Shown: positions 23,880 to 34,287, numbered from the stretch's first letter. The stretch: DNA of 64,000 bases from Mycolicibacterium helvum (GCF_010731895.1 NZ_AP022596.1:2418001-2482000); one strand, 5' to 3'. Notes: generated by a model from the sequence alone, not told the origin. Program-made: numbers and translations.

Positions 23880-24305
23880 ATGGTCGCATCCGAACTCCCG
23901 GCGGTGGTCGCGGCAATCCACCTCATCTGGATGCGCACGAATCACCTGCTCAGCGAGGCGCTGGCCGAATACGGTCTCACAACAGCGACCTTTCAGGCGC
24001 TCTGGGCGCTGGACCCCGACGCGCCGCCGCCGTCGATGAAGGTGATGGCCGAACGCATCTACTGCAACGCCCCCAATCTGTCGTTCATCACCGATCAGCT
24101 TGCCGCGCGGGGTTTCGTCGAGCGGTCCGTCGATCCCGCCGACCGCCGCTCCCGTGTCCTCGTCTTGACCGAGAAGGGTCGGAAAGCGCGGGAAGACCTC
24201 GTACACACGGCGACGGAGAAGACTCCGCTGGGGGTGCTCGGCGACGACGAGTTGCGGCAACTGCTGGCCTTGCTGCACCGCGCTGCGCCGACCCCGCCTG
24301 ACTGA
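23880..24305 (+). CDS. MarR-family transcriptional regulator
   Basis: A 141-residue winged-helix regulator. The recognition-helix region reads VMAERIYCNAPNLSFITDQL, and the wing is marked by DPADRRSRVLVLTEKGRK, the usual MarR D-x-R-D/R-x-x-x-V-x-L-T signature. It is divergent from the SDR and likely autoregulated through the palindrome at 23848. The ligand is unknown. Confidence 0.9.
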   Translation: MVASELPAVVAAIHLIWMRTNHLLSEALAEYGLTTATFQALWALDPDAPPPSMKVMAERIYCNAPNLSFITDQLAARGFVERSVDPADRRSRVLVLTEKGRKAREDLVHTATEKTPLGVLGDDELRQLLALLHRAAPTPPD

Positions 24306-24329
24306 TCCGGCCGCAGCGCGGCCGAGAGC

Positions 24330-24487
24330 TCAGATCCGGGCGGACGGAATGTGGTGCAACACGCGCAATGCGAGGTGCAAACCCAGCCGCACGTCGGGGT
24401 CGGTGAGATCGACGCTCAACACTGACTGGATCCGCTCCACGCGGTTGTAGAGCGACTGGCGCTCCAGGTATAGGGCGTGTGGCGCTC
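24330..24487 (-). pseudogene. 3' fragment of a PucR-type regulator
   Basis: About 52 codons ending at TGA 24330-24332 read ALYLERQSLYNRVERIQSVL followed by DLTDPDVRLGLHLALRVL. This is the C-terminal HTH_30 domain of PucR/CdaR-family activators. Directly upstream in the frame there is a TGA, and the rest of the gene is absent. It marks an old deletion or junction next to the MarR gene. Confidence 0.75.
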
Positions 24488-24834
24488 AGTCGTGGCTGAT
24501 TCTGGTGCAAGTCGAATCGGCCTATCGCCAAGGGGTTTAAGCTTCGCGAGACAGTAGGTCGATATGGCGATCTTGCCATTGATGGGCGTCATCAGGCTGG
24601 CACCACTGCATGGCAGCCGTACTCATGGCTGCGTTCGCGAAGCCCGAAGCTCGATACTAGGGCGGATGGCAATTGTTCGGGGCCGAGCATCCTCGAAAGC
24701 TCTTGCAGTTGAACAAGTATGCTGACCGGCCGATCCTGCGTTGCGCGTCACGTCACATGACGAAAGCCGGCGTGCGGCATTGATCCGGCAAGAAAAAGAT
24801 CGCGGCGTCGCGTCAATTCACGTCTCTGGGCGAG
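24488..24834. other. Gene-free interval
   Basis: About 350 bp that look less GC-rich than the surroundings and contain no convincing coding frame. The only notable sequence is GCGAGACAG near 24547, which matches the start of the 41-bp site but is not followed by the rest. Confidence 0.5.
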
Positions 24835-24937
24835 TGGACACGAAAGTGAGATTCCGCGGTATGGACATCTCGTGAGAACGCTGTGGTCGCCGCAGCTCAG
24901 AGCAACGTGGGTGGACATCAAGCTTCAGAAGTCACAC
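24835..24937 (+). repeat. Right end of element 2
   Basis: Three units in one orientation: TGGACACGAAAGTGAGA (24835), TGGACATCTCGTGAGAA (24862), and the terminal TGGACATCAAGCTTCAG (24912) ending GAAGTCACAC. The spacings of 27 and 50 bp equal those of the right end at 17252-17354. Confidence 0.7.
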
Positions 24938-25133
24938 GGACGACCATCGCCGACGCGCTGGGCGTTCCGGAGGTCGGCCCGTCGGCACTCTCGCCGCCCC
25001 ATCCGTAGAGGACGGTGCGCATGTCGTCACCGGCGGGTACGGTGAACAGAGCCTCGATCCGAAGATATCCGGCGTCCGGACTTCTAAAATCCGGTCCGAG
25101 GGAATCTGTTGTGCCATTGGGCGATTCAGCCGA
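24918..25133 (-). pseudogene. Reading-frame remnant cut by the right end of element 2
   Basis: A minus-strand frame with coding-like composition (YLRIEALFTVPAGDDMRTVL, then YGWGGESADG) begins right after the TAG of the next gene and has no clear start codon of its own. It runs into the inverted repeat, which supplies the last residues and the stop. I infer a gene whose 3' part was replaced by the insertion, but this could also be a chance frame. Confidence 0.35.
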
Positions 25134-25496
25134 CTACGCCTCACCCAAACTCGGCCGGTAATCAGCCGCCTCGGCCTCGGCGGCAAGCAATGCGCCCAGC
25201 TCACCCTCCTGCTGGGCAACAAATACGCCGATCACCTGCCGGCATACTTCCGGCACGCTCACCCCACGCATATCCGCAATACGTTTCAGCCCGACCAGCA
25301 TTGACGTAGACACATGAAACTGCACAGCGAACTGGCCGCACGAACCATCCTCAGGCGGCAACCCCGGACCCACGACCACAGGTTCATCCACCCCGTACTC
25401 GCCCACCTCGGCACCCCGAGCTCGCTCAACAACCCCACCACCACCACCAACGCCGTCGGCCGGATCCGGGAACTCTTCATGACTGAACAAACCCAT
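25134..25496 (-). CDS. Ribbon-helix-helix-like small protein
   Basis: A 120-residue protein from ATG 25496 (MGLFSHEEFPDPADG). The first half is Gly/Val/acidic and unfamiliar. Residues about 70-115 read FAVQFHVSTSMLVGLKRIAD followed by MRGVSVPEVCRQVIGVFVAQ. This strand-helix-helix pattern is that of Arc/MetJ-type DNA-binding domains, as in antitoxins or plasmid regulators. A toxin partner is not obvious. It lies just outside element 2. The DNA-binding call is inference from pattern only. Confidence 0.55.
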   Translation of the reverse strand: MGLFSHEEFPDPADGVGGGGGVVERARGAEVGEYGVDEPVVVGPGLPPEDGSCGQFAVQFHVSTSMLVGLKRIADMRGVSVPEVCRQVIGVFVAQQEGELGALLAAEAEAADYRPSLGEA

Positions 25497-25659
25497 TCCG
25501 CCCACGCTAGACCTCGCAGAATTCCCAGGTCGCCAACTAAGCGACGCCGTTCGCAAGAGACCTAGGTGTGCTAACGCCGCTGATGGCGTAGAGAAACCAC
25601 GGGCAGCACGGCGTGCAGGTGGTGGCGCTGGTGAAAAAGCAATTTAAGGGCGGGTCTAG

Positions 25660-27300
<1,641 letters not shown>

Positions 27301-27355
27301 CCCGCACGTGAGGAACGGTCGTCCATATGACCCACCACGCCCCCACATTGGGGTG

Positions 27356-27661
27356 ATGGGGACGGATCAACGGTGGCGGGCGCGGACAGGTTTGGCACTC
27401 ATATCCCTGGCGGCCCTGATCGTGGGGTGCGTGAGCACCGGACCCATCGCAGGGGCAGACGAGCCGACAGCCGGGCAAGCAATTCTCGTCGACCTCGGTG
27501 ATCCCAACGCGGTAGCCACCTGGACAACGGTGAACGACCCCGTCATGGGTGGCCGGTCCTCATCGACGGTGACATTCGGGGACGGTGGCCTGGTGTTCTC
27601 GGGCGACATCTCGCTGGACAACAACGGCGGATTCGCCATCAGTGCCATCACCTCACGGTGA
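27356..27661 (+). pseudogene. Truncated CIA30-like lipoprotein
   Basis: A 101-residue frame with an N-terminal signal and lipobox (LAALIVGC). The start of a CIA30-type beta domain follows: TWTTVNDPVMGGRSSS, then FSGDISLDNNGGFAISA. The family continues for about 100 residues after this GGF motif, but here the frame ends at once (ITSR). It therefore looks 3'-truncated. The next gene begins 30 bp later. It could still produce a short secreted lipoprotein. Confidence 0.6.
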
Positions 27662-27690
27662 GGTGTCCGCCGGCCACCTAAACTCGTTCC

Positions 27691-28125
27691 ATGCCAAGAA
27701 AACTCAGTGATGAAGAAGTCGAGGCCTATCTTGATAGCCACCCGGGCTGGGCGGTGCTGAGCACCATCGACAAGGACGGATTTCCGCATTCGGTACCCCT
27801 TGGATACTTTCGCCTTGGCCGCGACATCATCATGGGTGTGCGAGATGGGACTCGCAAAGTTGCCAACATCGAAAGCAACCCGCATGCCAGTGTCTTGCTC
27901 GAAGACGGCTCTACCATGGCCGATATCCGGGGAGTGCTGCTCCAAGGTCTCGCCCGTATCGTTCGCGAATCAAGCGAAGCACTTGAGCTCGCGCGGGAAG
28001 GTGCTCGGGCGCGGGGCGTGCCGGAGGCCGACTGGCCCACCGAGCCCAGACCGGGTGCCACCTACATCCGCATGACGCCCGTCAGAACACTGTCATGGGA
28101 TTACGGAGCCTCGCCGTCGGACTAG
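27691..28125 (+). CDS. PPOX-fold flavin/F420-binding protein
   Basis: A 144-residue split-barrel protein of the pyridoxamine 5'-phosphate oxidase-like superfamily. Motifs are WAVLSTIDKDGFPHSVPLGY at the N-terminus, RKVANIESNPHASVLLE in the middle and YIRMTPVRTLSW at the end. Mycobacterial members bind FMN, F420 or heme and reduce small molecules; which cofactor is used here cannot be told. It starts at ATG 27691 and stands alone. Confidence 0.85.
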   Translation: MPRKLSDEEVEAYLDSHPGWAVLSTIDKDGFPHSVPLGYFRLGRDIIMGVRDGTRKVANIESNPHASVLLEDGSTMADIRGVLLQGLARIVRESSEALELAREGARARGVPEADWPTEPRPGATYIRMTPVRTLSWDYGASPSD

Positions 28126-28167
28126 GCCGCCAAGGCGAGACGGCGAAAGCTGTTGATCGACAGCACA

Positions 28168-29352
28168 CTACGGACCGGCCACCTCATTGGTGGGCAGCGG
28201 GGGAAGCAGTGCGGGGATCACCAACTGACGACGCAACCGTCCCTTGGACGACCGGAAGAGGCAACCCATCGCGGCCAGGGTGCCGTGGATGTCGTCGCGG
28301 GCGGTGAGGTAGGTCCAGCGGTGCGCCTCGGGCAGGGTGAAGAACTGCTCGAAGAACGCGGGCAGATCTGCTGGCGGCATTCGCAGTAACGCCTCCAGGC
28401 CGATCCGTCGCACCCGGTGCACAGCCCGCGCCCCGACCGGCCACACCGTCTCCCGGGCTTCGGCCAGGGCCCGCTTCGGCCCGTCGGCCAGATGTGTGGC
28501 GACGGCGGTGGCGACTCTCGGGGCCAGGTGGAGCGAGGCGGCGATGCTGAATCCGGTGGCCGGATGGATCAACGGCGCGGCGGCACCGAAGCCGAGCACC
28601 CCCGCTCCCCGGTGCCGTGGATGGTCCACGCGAAACGAAACCTTCTCGCTGCGCGCCTCGTCGGGTAGTCGGACACCGTGATGGGCGAGCCGGGCATGCA
28701 ACCGCCGACGCAGTGTCGACAGGGGCAGCCCGGGCCGGCGTGCCAGCGAGGTCTCCTCGAGCAGCGTCCGGCCTTCACCGAGCGGAACGGCATAGAGAAA
28801 GGTCGCCCACCCGTCCTCTCCGTGGTCGCGGCGCCAATCCATGAACAGTGCCTCGCCGGGACCGGTAAACGGTGCGGCAGTCTCCTCGTCGACGACCAAC
28901 CCGTACGCCGTCTGTTCGGCGGGGGTCCCGTATCGCGCGGCCGGGTCCAACGGCCGGGCGCGACCCCCGGCGTCGACGACGACCGACGCGCGCAACCAGG
29001 AGCCGTCGGCTAGGGCAACGACCCCGGCCTCCGGGGATCCGACCGCCCGTCCGGAGTGGATGCGCACCCCGGCCAGTTGACCGGCGAGGTGGGTCTGCAG
29101 TGCGGGGACGTCGAGTACGGCGTACTCCCATCCCAGCCGGTGCTCCGTAACCGCGATCGCCCGTCCAGCGGCTCGGGCGGCAACCACAGATTCCGGCAGG
29201 TCGTCGGGCAGCTCCCGGCTCCACATGCCATAGGTCGCCGTCCACGGCTGTGCCGGCGATGGGTCGAGCAGACCGGTGACCAGCCCCCGCCGAGCGCAGG
29301 CGCCGGCGAGCGCCGACCCGGCCGGTCCGCCGCCGACTACCAAGACATCCAT
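28168..29352 (-). CDS. Lycopene cyclase (CrtY/CrtL type)
   Basis: A 394-residue FAD-dependent cyclase that would close the ionone rings of lycopene to make carotenes. The dinucleotide-binding N-terminus is MDVLVVGGGPAGSALAGACA. The family blocks ALFMDWRRDH, TFLYAVPLGEGRTLLEETSL and PLIHPATGFSIAASL are all present. No other carotenoid gene (crtE, crtB, crtI) is in the window, so it is either part of a scattered pathway or the edge of a cluster that has been broken up. ATG 29352 gives the family start; ATGs a few codons upstream are alternatives. Confidence 0.88.
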   Translation of the reverse strand: MDVLVVGGGPAGSALAGACARRGLVTGLLDPSPAQPWTATYGMWSRELPDDLPESVVAARAAGRAIAVTEHRLGWEYAVLDVPALQTHLAGQLAGVRIHSGRAVGSPEAGVVALADGSWLRASVVVDAGGRARPLDPAARYGTPAEQTAYGLVVDEETAAPFTGPGEALFMDWRRDHGEDGWATFLYAVPLGEGRTLLEETSLARRPGLPLSTLRRRLHARLAHHGVRLPDEARSEKVSFRVDHPRHRGAGVLGFGAAAPLIHPATGFSIAASLHLAPRVATAVATHLADGPKRALAEARETVWPVGARAVHRVRRIGLEALLRMPPADLPAFFEQFFTLPEAHRWTYLTARDDIHGTLAAMGCLFRSSKGRLRRQLVIPALLPPLPTNEVAGP

Positions 29353-29466
29353 CGGCATCATCGTGCACGACGGTCGTGACGACGTCACCGGTTGAGGTGC
29401 CAGACCGCCAGCGCGCCGCGGTCATCGGCGATCGGTCCGCTGCGCCACACCAGCCAGGCCGCCACT

Positions 29467-29521
29467 GCCATCTGGCTACCGCCCCACCCCGCACCAACTG
29501 ACAACGGGCGTTGCCAGATGG
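29467..29521. promoter_or_regulatory. Inverted repeat upstream of the MpaB-family gene
   Basis: GCCATCTGGC (29467-29476) and GCCAGATGG (29513-29521) are inverted copies 36 bp apart, in the divergent region between the lycopene cyclase and oxygenase genes. It could be a pair of regulator half-sites or a hairpin ending 25 bp before the start. Confidence 0.35.
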
Positions 29522-29545
29522 TCCCGCCCGCGATAACGTCGCTTC

Positions 29546-30934
29546 ATGACGGTGACCGGCCAGCGTCCGCAGTTACTTCTTGAGGATGTTGACTTCAATC
29601 GGCGTGACCACCCCGACCGGCCGTTGCGGCCCATCCCGCCGGGTCGTGACCACTTCGCCGACCAGTGGCGTCACATGCGCGAGTTCATCTTCGGCGAGTG
29701 GATCGACATCGACAAGGAGCTCGAACCCAGCGACCTCACCCGCATTCGTGACGACTATTTCTGGCAACGCGACGAACTCATGATCGGCGCGGTCGAGGCA
29801 TTCGAGCGCCTTGGTTATGAGCAGGGCCGCGCACTGTTCGAGCAGGCGTTGACCCAGGGCATCGAGACGCTCGAGGATCCGCCACGCGAATTCGTCGAGC
29901 TCTTCGATCATGTGGATCAGCTGCCCGCCCAGTTCGATCTTGTCGCCGCCGAGCGAGGCCGGATGCTGGCGATGTCGAGCACGTGGGCCGCCACAACGAT
30001 CATCCGCGGATGGGCGTTCTACGAGACCGCGATGACCGGGGATATTTCCGCGGCCACCGGCGCGACAGGCCGCTTCGCCGACGACGGCCCGCGACGCTTC
30101 ATCGAAACAGCCCGGGTATTCGCCGAATTCACTCTGCCCGACATCTTCGACCGCCAATCGGATGCGTTCCAAGATGTGGTGCGGGTGCGGTTGATGCACG
30201 CACTGGCCAGCCGCGGACTGCGGCGGAAGTGGGGTGACGACGTCTATCTCAAGTTCGGCGAACCGATTCCCACGACGTCGCTGCTGGGATTCGGCAGTGG
30301 CATGTTGCTCGGACGTCTCGTCGACCATGCCTTCGGGCGCAAGCTGACCCCGCAACAGCTCGAGGATCTCGCCGAATATTCGTCCTTCTCCGGGCGGTTG
30401 TGGGGAGCCCCCGAACCGCTCCACTCGCCCACCGGCATCGAGCTGATCAAATCGCTGAATTATGTTCTCGCCAGGGGCGGCAACCCGTCCCCGTGGCGTG
30501 CCGAACTCGTCGATGCCATTGCCGGTCCCGCGCACGTGACGACCTTGACCGAGGCGCTTCCCGGCTTGGCCAAGAAGGTGGCCGCCCGCTACGCCAACCA
30601 GATCACCGCGAGCATCGCCCTGACGCCGGCAGGCGTCGTGTTCGGGTACAAGCAGATCGAGGCCATGGTGGCGGACACCCTGTTCGAGTCGTTGGGCTAC
30701 AACTTCGAACGCCGCGTTCGCATCTTTACCAACCTCACGAAGCTCAACGTCGGTATCGCGATGGTGACCGACAGGCTGCCGTGGTCTAACCCCATCCGTG
30801 AGCGCAGGAAGAAGAGCGGTGCCGCCGCGCGCGAGCGGATCGCCATGCTGAGCAAGATCGCCCGCGGCAAGCACATCCCGCTGACCTTCAGCCACCACGA
30901 TCGGTCGACCGCGGGTGAGGGTTTCACCGGATAG
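29546..30934 (+). CDS. MpaB/rubber-oxygenase (DUF2236) family protein
   Basis: A 462-residue, mostly helical protein of the DUF2236 family, which includes heme-binding latex-clearing oxygenases and fungal MpaB. Diagnostic stretches are STWAATTIIRGWAFYETAMT and VVRVRLMHALASRG, with the heme-ligand-region histidine in LMHA. The start is ATG 29546. The reaction is unknown; oxidative cleavage of isoprenoid chains is a family theme, and the divergent lycopene cyclase is an isoprenoid enzyme. That link is inference. Confidence 0.82.
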   Translation: MTVTGQRPQLLLEDVDFNRRDHPDRPLRPIPPGRDHFADQWRHMREFIFGEWIDIDKELEPSDLTRIRDDYFWQRDELMIGAVEAFERLGYEQGRALFEQALTQGIETLEDPPREFVELFDHVDQLPAQFDLVAAERGRMLAMSSTWAATTIIRGWAFYETAMTGDISAATGATGRFADDGPRRFIETARVFAEFTLPDIFDRQSDAFQDVVRVRLMHALASRGLRRKWGDDVYLKFGEPIPTTSLLGFGSGMLLGRLVDHAFGRKLTPQQLEDLAEYSSFSGRLWGAPEPLHSPTGIELIKSLNYVLARGGNPSPWRAELVDAIAGPAHVTTLTEALPGLAKKVAARYANQITASIALTPAGVVFGYKQIEAMVADTLFESLGYNFERRVRIFTNLTKLNVGIAMVTDRLPWSNPIRERRKKSGAAARERIAMLSKIARGKHIPLTFSHHDRSTAGEGFTG

Positions 30935-31170
30935 TCCGCCGACGTGACGCCCGCCATTCCTCGGCATGGTGTTCGCCCAGCTAGCGTTCGTCGCCGCGTT
31001 GGGTCTCTCCGTGTCCCTCAGGACCGACGCCTCCGGGTGCTCGACCAGCTCGCGCCTTGGTTGGGATCGCGGTGAGCGGTCGAGCTATGTTGCACCCCAA
31101 CGGTTCTCGAAGTCGAGTCTGCGCATGCCACCGGGTGTGTCGTCAGGCAGGCCGGTAGAAGCGTATTGGG
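30935..31170. other. Degraded interval
   Basis: Short open frames only, none with a start and product I can support. Together with the hydrolase remnant that follows, it looks like decayed coding DNA. Confidence 0.4.
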
Positions 31171-31641
31171 ATGGGCATCGGGTCGCTGGTGAGGAATGGG
31201 GACGCTGGGCATCGGAGTGTTGCGTTCGACCTGCCCAGCCATAACGAATCCGATTCATGTGCGCTCGCCCCGGGGCGCACCACAGCGACCGGGTGTGCCG
31301 ACGTGATTGCGGCCATGATCGAGACTCATGGGCCCGCCGATGCGGTGGTCGCCCACTCACTCGGCGCGAACGCGACTGCGTTGGCGGCGGGGCAGGGCGC
31401 ACCGGTTGGGCGCTTGGTCTTCTTCGCGTCCATGGCCGATTTTCCGCTCTATCTAGACCTGTTCGCCGCACGCCATGGCTTCGGCCGGCTGGCCCATTAT
31501 CGAGTCCTGCGCCACCGCCCTGCTCTCAGCGCCGGGGTGGAGTTCATCGGGGACCGAGCTGATTGCCGACGGGCCGGCTGCGGGCCAACTAGACATCGAA
31601 GGGCCCCGTTCGTAGCCTGTCGAAGGCCGGTACGGCCGTAG
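31171..31641 (+). pseudogene. Alpha/beta hydrolase remnant
   Basis: Codons 31201-31486 encode GHRSVAFDLPSHNESD and AVVAHSLGANATALAAG, then GRLVFFASMADFPLYLD. These are the strand-5/nucleophile-elbow region of an alpha/beta hydrolase of the kind that begins with an H-G-W-G-G oxyanion motif. That N-terminal part is missing, and after ARHGFG the frame loses similarity and becomes arginine-rich. No third triad member is seen. I treat it as a broken gene. Confidence 0.7.
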
Positions 31642-31666
31642 CAGACCCCTACAGCGAAGGATCGCG

Positions 31667-32731
31667 GTGCGCCACACACTTCGGCGAACAGCGGTCAGTG
31701 TGGCGACCGGGGCCGCCGTGCTAGCTGCGTCGATAGTGCAGAACGTCTGGGCGGACCCAGCGTCTGACGCGCTGGCCGAGCTCAACAAGCTGTCCCGTGA
31801 GGCGGTGCAGACGCGCGAGGCCGTCAGCGCTGCTCAGCGCGATGTCGACGGTAGGCTGGCCGACCAGACGGCGGCCGAGGAGCGCCATCTGGCGGACCTG
31901 GCCGCCGTCGGTGCTGCGAACGCTGAGCTTGAGCCGTATCAAGCCGCGGTCGATCGGCTCGCGGCGATCACGTACATGAGTGGAGGCACTGGCCAGTTCG
32001 TGGCGGTGCTGACCGCAACCTCTCCGCAAGATCTGATCGACCGGCTGTCATTACACAATGCGATCGCCGGTATGACGGCCGATCAGATGAGGGCCCTGCG
32101 CGCAGCCAGGGATCGTGCCGCTGCCGCTGCTAACGCGTCAGAGGTATCGGCCGCCGAGGCGCGTGCCGCAGCCGAGCGGGCCGCATCGGTGCGCGCAGAT
32201 CTACAGGCGAAATGGAGTGACCTGCAGCGTCAGATCCTGGCCGCCGAGGCACAATATGCGGCGCTGACACCACGGCAGCAGGCGATGGTCGATATCGCGG
32301 CGGCAGCTCTACCGGCGGCACAATCGCCCGGCGACGTAGCCGGTCCTCCTCTCGCGGCGATGCCCGTCGACGTCCCGGAGGCGTTGCCGATCGGAGTCGC
32401 GAATGAGGCGGGGCTACAGGCCAACACCGTCATCGCGGCTCGTGCCATCAGTGCGCAGTTCCCCCAGATCGCCGAGATCGACGGCGTCCGCCCCGATCCG
32501 AAGCCGTGGCATCCAAGGGGCCTGGCGATCGATGTGATGATCCCCAATGCCGGGACCCCAGAAGGCATCGCGCTCGGGGATGCGATTCTCGCGTTCGTCA
32601 TGAGCAACGCGGGCAGATTCGGCTTGCAGGATGCGATCTGGCGCGGCACGTACTACACGCCGGGCGGACCCGCGGGATCGGGCTATGGACACTTCGACCA
32701 CGTACACGTCACCACGACGCCACGGGGCTGA
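31667..32731 (+). CDS. Secreted coiled-coil protein with a C-terminal peptidase-like domain
   Basis: A 354-residue protein. The signal peptide is RTAVSVATGAAVLAASIVQN with cleavage near WADPA. A long Ala/Arg/Glu-rich coiled coil follows (about 32-200), as in mycobacterial RipA/RipD-like cell-wall hydrolases. A linker leads to a C-terminal domain with HPRGLAIDVMIP and YGHFDHVHVTT. The H-x6-D and H-x-x-H-x-H pattern resembles M15-type zinc peptidases. Likely role: binding or cutting peptidoglycan outside the membrane. It starts at GTG 31667. Confidence 0.78.
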   Translation: MRHTLRRTAVSVATGAAVLAASIVQNVWADPASDALAELNKLSREAVQTREAVSAAQRDVDGRLADQTAAEERHLADLAAVGAANAELEPYQAAVDRLAAITYMSGGTGQFVAVLTATSPQDLIDRLSLHNAIAGMTADQMRALRAARDRAAAAANASEVSAAEARAAAERAASVRADLQAKWSDLQRQILAAEAQYAALTPRQQAMVDIAAAALPAAQSPGDVAGPPLAAMPVDVPEALPIGVANEAGLQANTVIAARAISAQFPQIAEIDGVRPDPKPWHPRGLAIDVMIPNAGTPEGIALGDAILAFVMSNAGRFGLQDAIWRGTYYTPGGPAGSGYGHFDHVHVTTTPRG

Positions 32732-32757
32732 CCGGCCGACCGGCAGCAGACCCAAAT

Positions 32758-34287
32758 TCACAAATCGCGAAGCCGCCGGTACAGCGGCGCGATAATCGAA
32801 TGCCGCAGCGGCCACAGCGCCACCGACTCGAGGAGCGTGAAGGCGCTCTGCGCGATGGACGGCGGCACATGGTCGGGATCCATCAGGTCATTTTCCGCAA
32901 ACGGGCTCGCGTCCTTGGCCACCATCGTCTCGGTCAGCGTCCGCAGTGAACGGCCGGTGCCTCGCAACGCTTCGACAGCGTGCAGGAAGGTCCCACTAGG
33001 ACCCATCTGATCGCGGAATTCCTCGACGGACACCCCTAGGTGCTCGGAGACGAGCCTGTCTCGCGTCCAAAGGATTTCGCGGTGGACCGCAGCAGAACCC
33101 GTCTGCGCGGGCCCAGCTTCGATCGCCACATCGCATTCACTGTCGAAGCCCAGCGACCTGTTGTTGAAGTTGGACGAGCCGATGCGAAGCAGCCGGTCAT
33201 CGATCACCATGACCTTCGAGTGCACGTAGACCGACACCCCGCCACCCGCGACAGGCCAGTAGACGCCCAGCCGCCCATGCGCGTCTGCTTCCTTGAGTAT
33301 TCGGAAGAGCCGCTCTCGGGCGCTGTCCATCGATTCCTGCTCCAGCCGGCTCTCGGAGCTCCGTGGCAGAATGATCACGACTTCAGGACCGTCCGGCTCG
33401 CGCAGCCGCTCGGCAAGAGCCTCGGCGATTCCGCGGGCCGCGAAGTATTGGTTCTCTAGGTAGATGACATCGCGCGCGGCGGCAATTCCTGCGAGATCGA
33501 GTGACTCGACCTCGCGTACTTCGCTGCGCTCGGGCAGCGCGGGAAGGGTACGTGCGACCCCCACCTCGACGTTGCGCAGGCCAGGCGAAAGCCCGTCGGG
33601 CCAAGCCGGCGGTGGATCACCGAGTGGCGGCAGTGCTCGCCCAGTTGCCGCCTCCCACCGGTCGCACGCTTGCATGGCAAGCACTTTCGCGGCCGCACCG
33701 TCTACCGCAGCAGCGACCTCGTGCCGAGGTCCATATGCGTCCCCTGGCCCGTTCCTGCAAGGGTCGGTTGGCAGATGCTCAGAGCTATCCCAACGCCCGA
33801 GCGTCAAGTCCAGGCCACCGCAGAACGCCATGGTGTCGTCGATGACCACGATCTTCTGGTGGTGCACCGCACCGGTCGGGTGCGCGCCGTCGACGGCGAA
33901 ATGCAAGCGAGCCGAAGTGAATTGGTTGAGCAGACGCACCGGCGCAACACCGAACCAGAAACCGTCGAAAGCAGGCAGGAGGCGAAGATTGGACTTCAAG
34001 AGGTACACCTCCAACCCGCCGCGCTTCCACAACAGCCAATGCAGCAACAGGCCGAGTTGATTAGGGCCGTCCAGCGTCTGCTCGCCACGTTCGAAGGCGG
34101 TGCGGTAATCCAGGTCCCAGCCGATGATGATGATCCGCTGGTGAGCCCCCAGCATCGCGGCCTTCACATGCCGCAGGTAGTCGGCACCGTCGATGATGGC
34201 CGCGAATCGGTCTGCTTCCGCCGAACGCCAGCAGGTGTCTCCTGGCACCAGCAGCGGCGTCTCGGCCGCTGACTCGTCGGTACCCAC
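32758..34287 (-). CDS. Phospholipase D-family protein
   Basis: A 509-residue protein with two complete HKD motifs, HHQKIVVIDD in the first half and VHSKVMVIDD in the second, each followed by GGLD or GSSNFNNRS. That is the pseudo-two-fold active site of phospholipase D. Extra features are IIIIGWDLDYR before the first motif and SLGFDSECDVAI after the second, typical of cytosolic PLD/cardiolipin-synthase-like enzymes. No signal peptide is seen. It converges on the coiled-coil gene with 26 bp between the stops. Confidence 0.9.
   Translation of the reverse strand: MGTDESAAETPLLVPGDTCWRSAEADRFAAIIDGADYLRHVKAAMLGAHQRIIIIGWDLDYRTAFERGEQTLDGPNQLGLLLHWLLWKRGGLEVYLLKSNLRLLPAFDGFWFGVAPVRLLNQFTSARLHFAVDGAHPTGAVHHQKIVVIDDTMAFCGGLDLTLGRWDSSEHLPTDPCRNGPGDAYGPRHEVAAAVDGAAAKVLAMQACDRWEAATGRALPPLGDPPPAWPDGLSPGLRNVEVGVARTLPALPERSEVREVESLDLAGIAAARDVIYLENQYFAARGIAEALAERLREPDGPEVVIILPRSSESRLEQESMDSARERLFRILKEADAHGRLGVYWPVAGGGVSVYVHSKVMVIDDRLLRIGSSNFNNRSLGFDSECDVAIEAGPAQTGSAAVHREILWTRDRLVSEHLGVSVEEFRDQMGPSGTFLHAVEALRGTGRSLRTLTETMVAKDASPFAENDLMDPDHVPPSIAQSAFTLLESVALWPLRHSIIAPLYRRLRDL

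Larger units (their letters stand above)
17373..24937. mobile_element. Element 2: 7.6-kb transposon-like segment
   Basis: Bounded by the same end types as element 1, at 17373-17398 (left) and 24912-24937 (right); 23 of 26 terminal positions match in inverted orientation. It abuts element 1 with only 18 bp between. The cargo is a TetR-controlled hydrolase/SDR/MFS operon, a TmrB-like protein, a pdxS remnant, an SDR/MarR pair and a PucR remnant. No transposase or recombinase is seen. The 41-bp site is absent except for an isolated GCGAGACAG near 24547. Confidence 0.6.
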
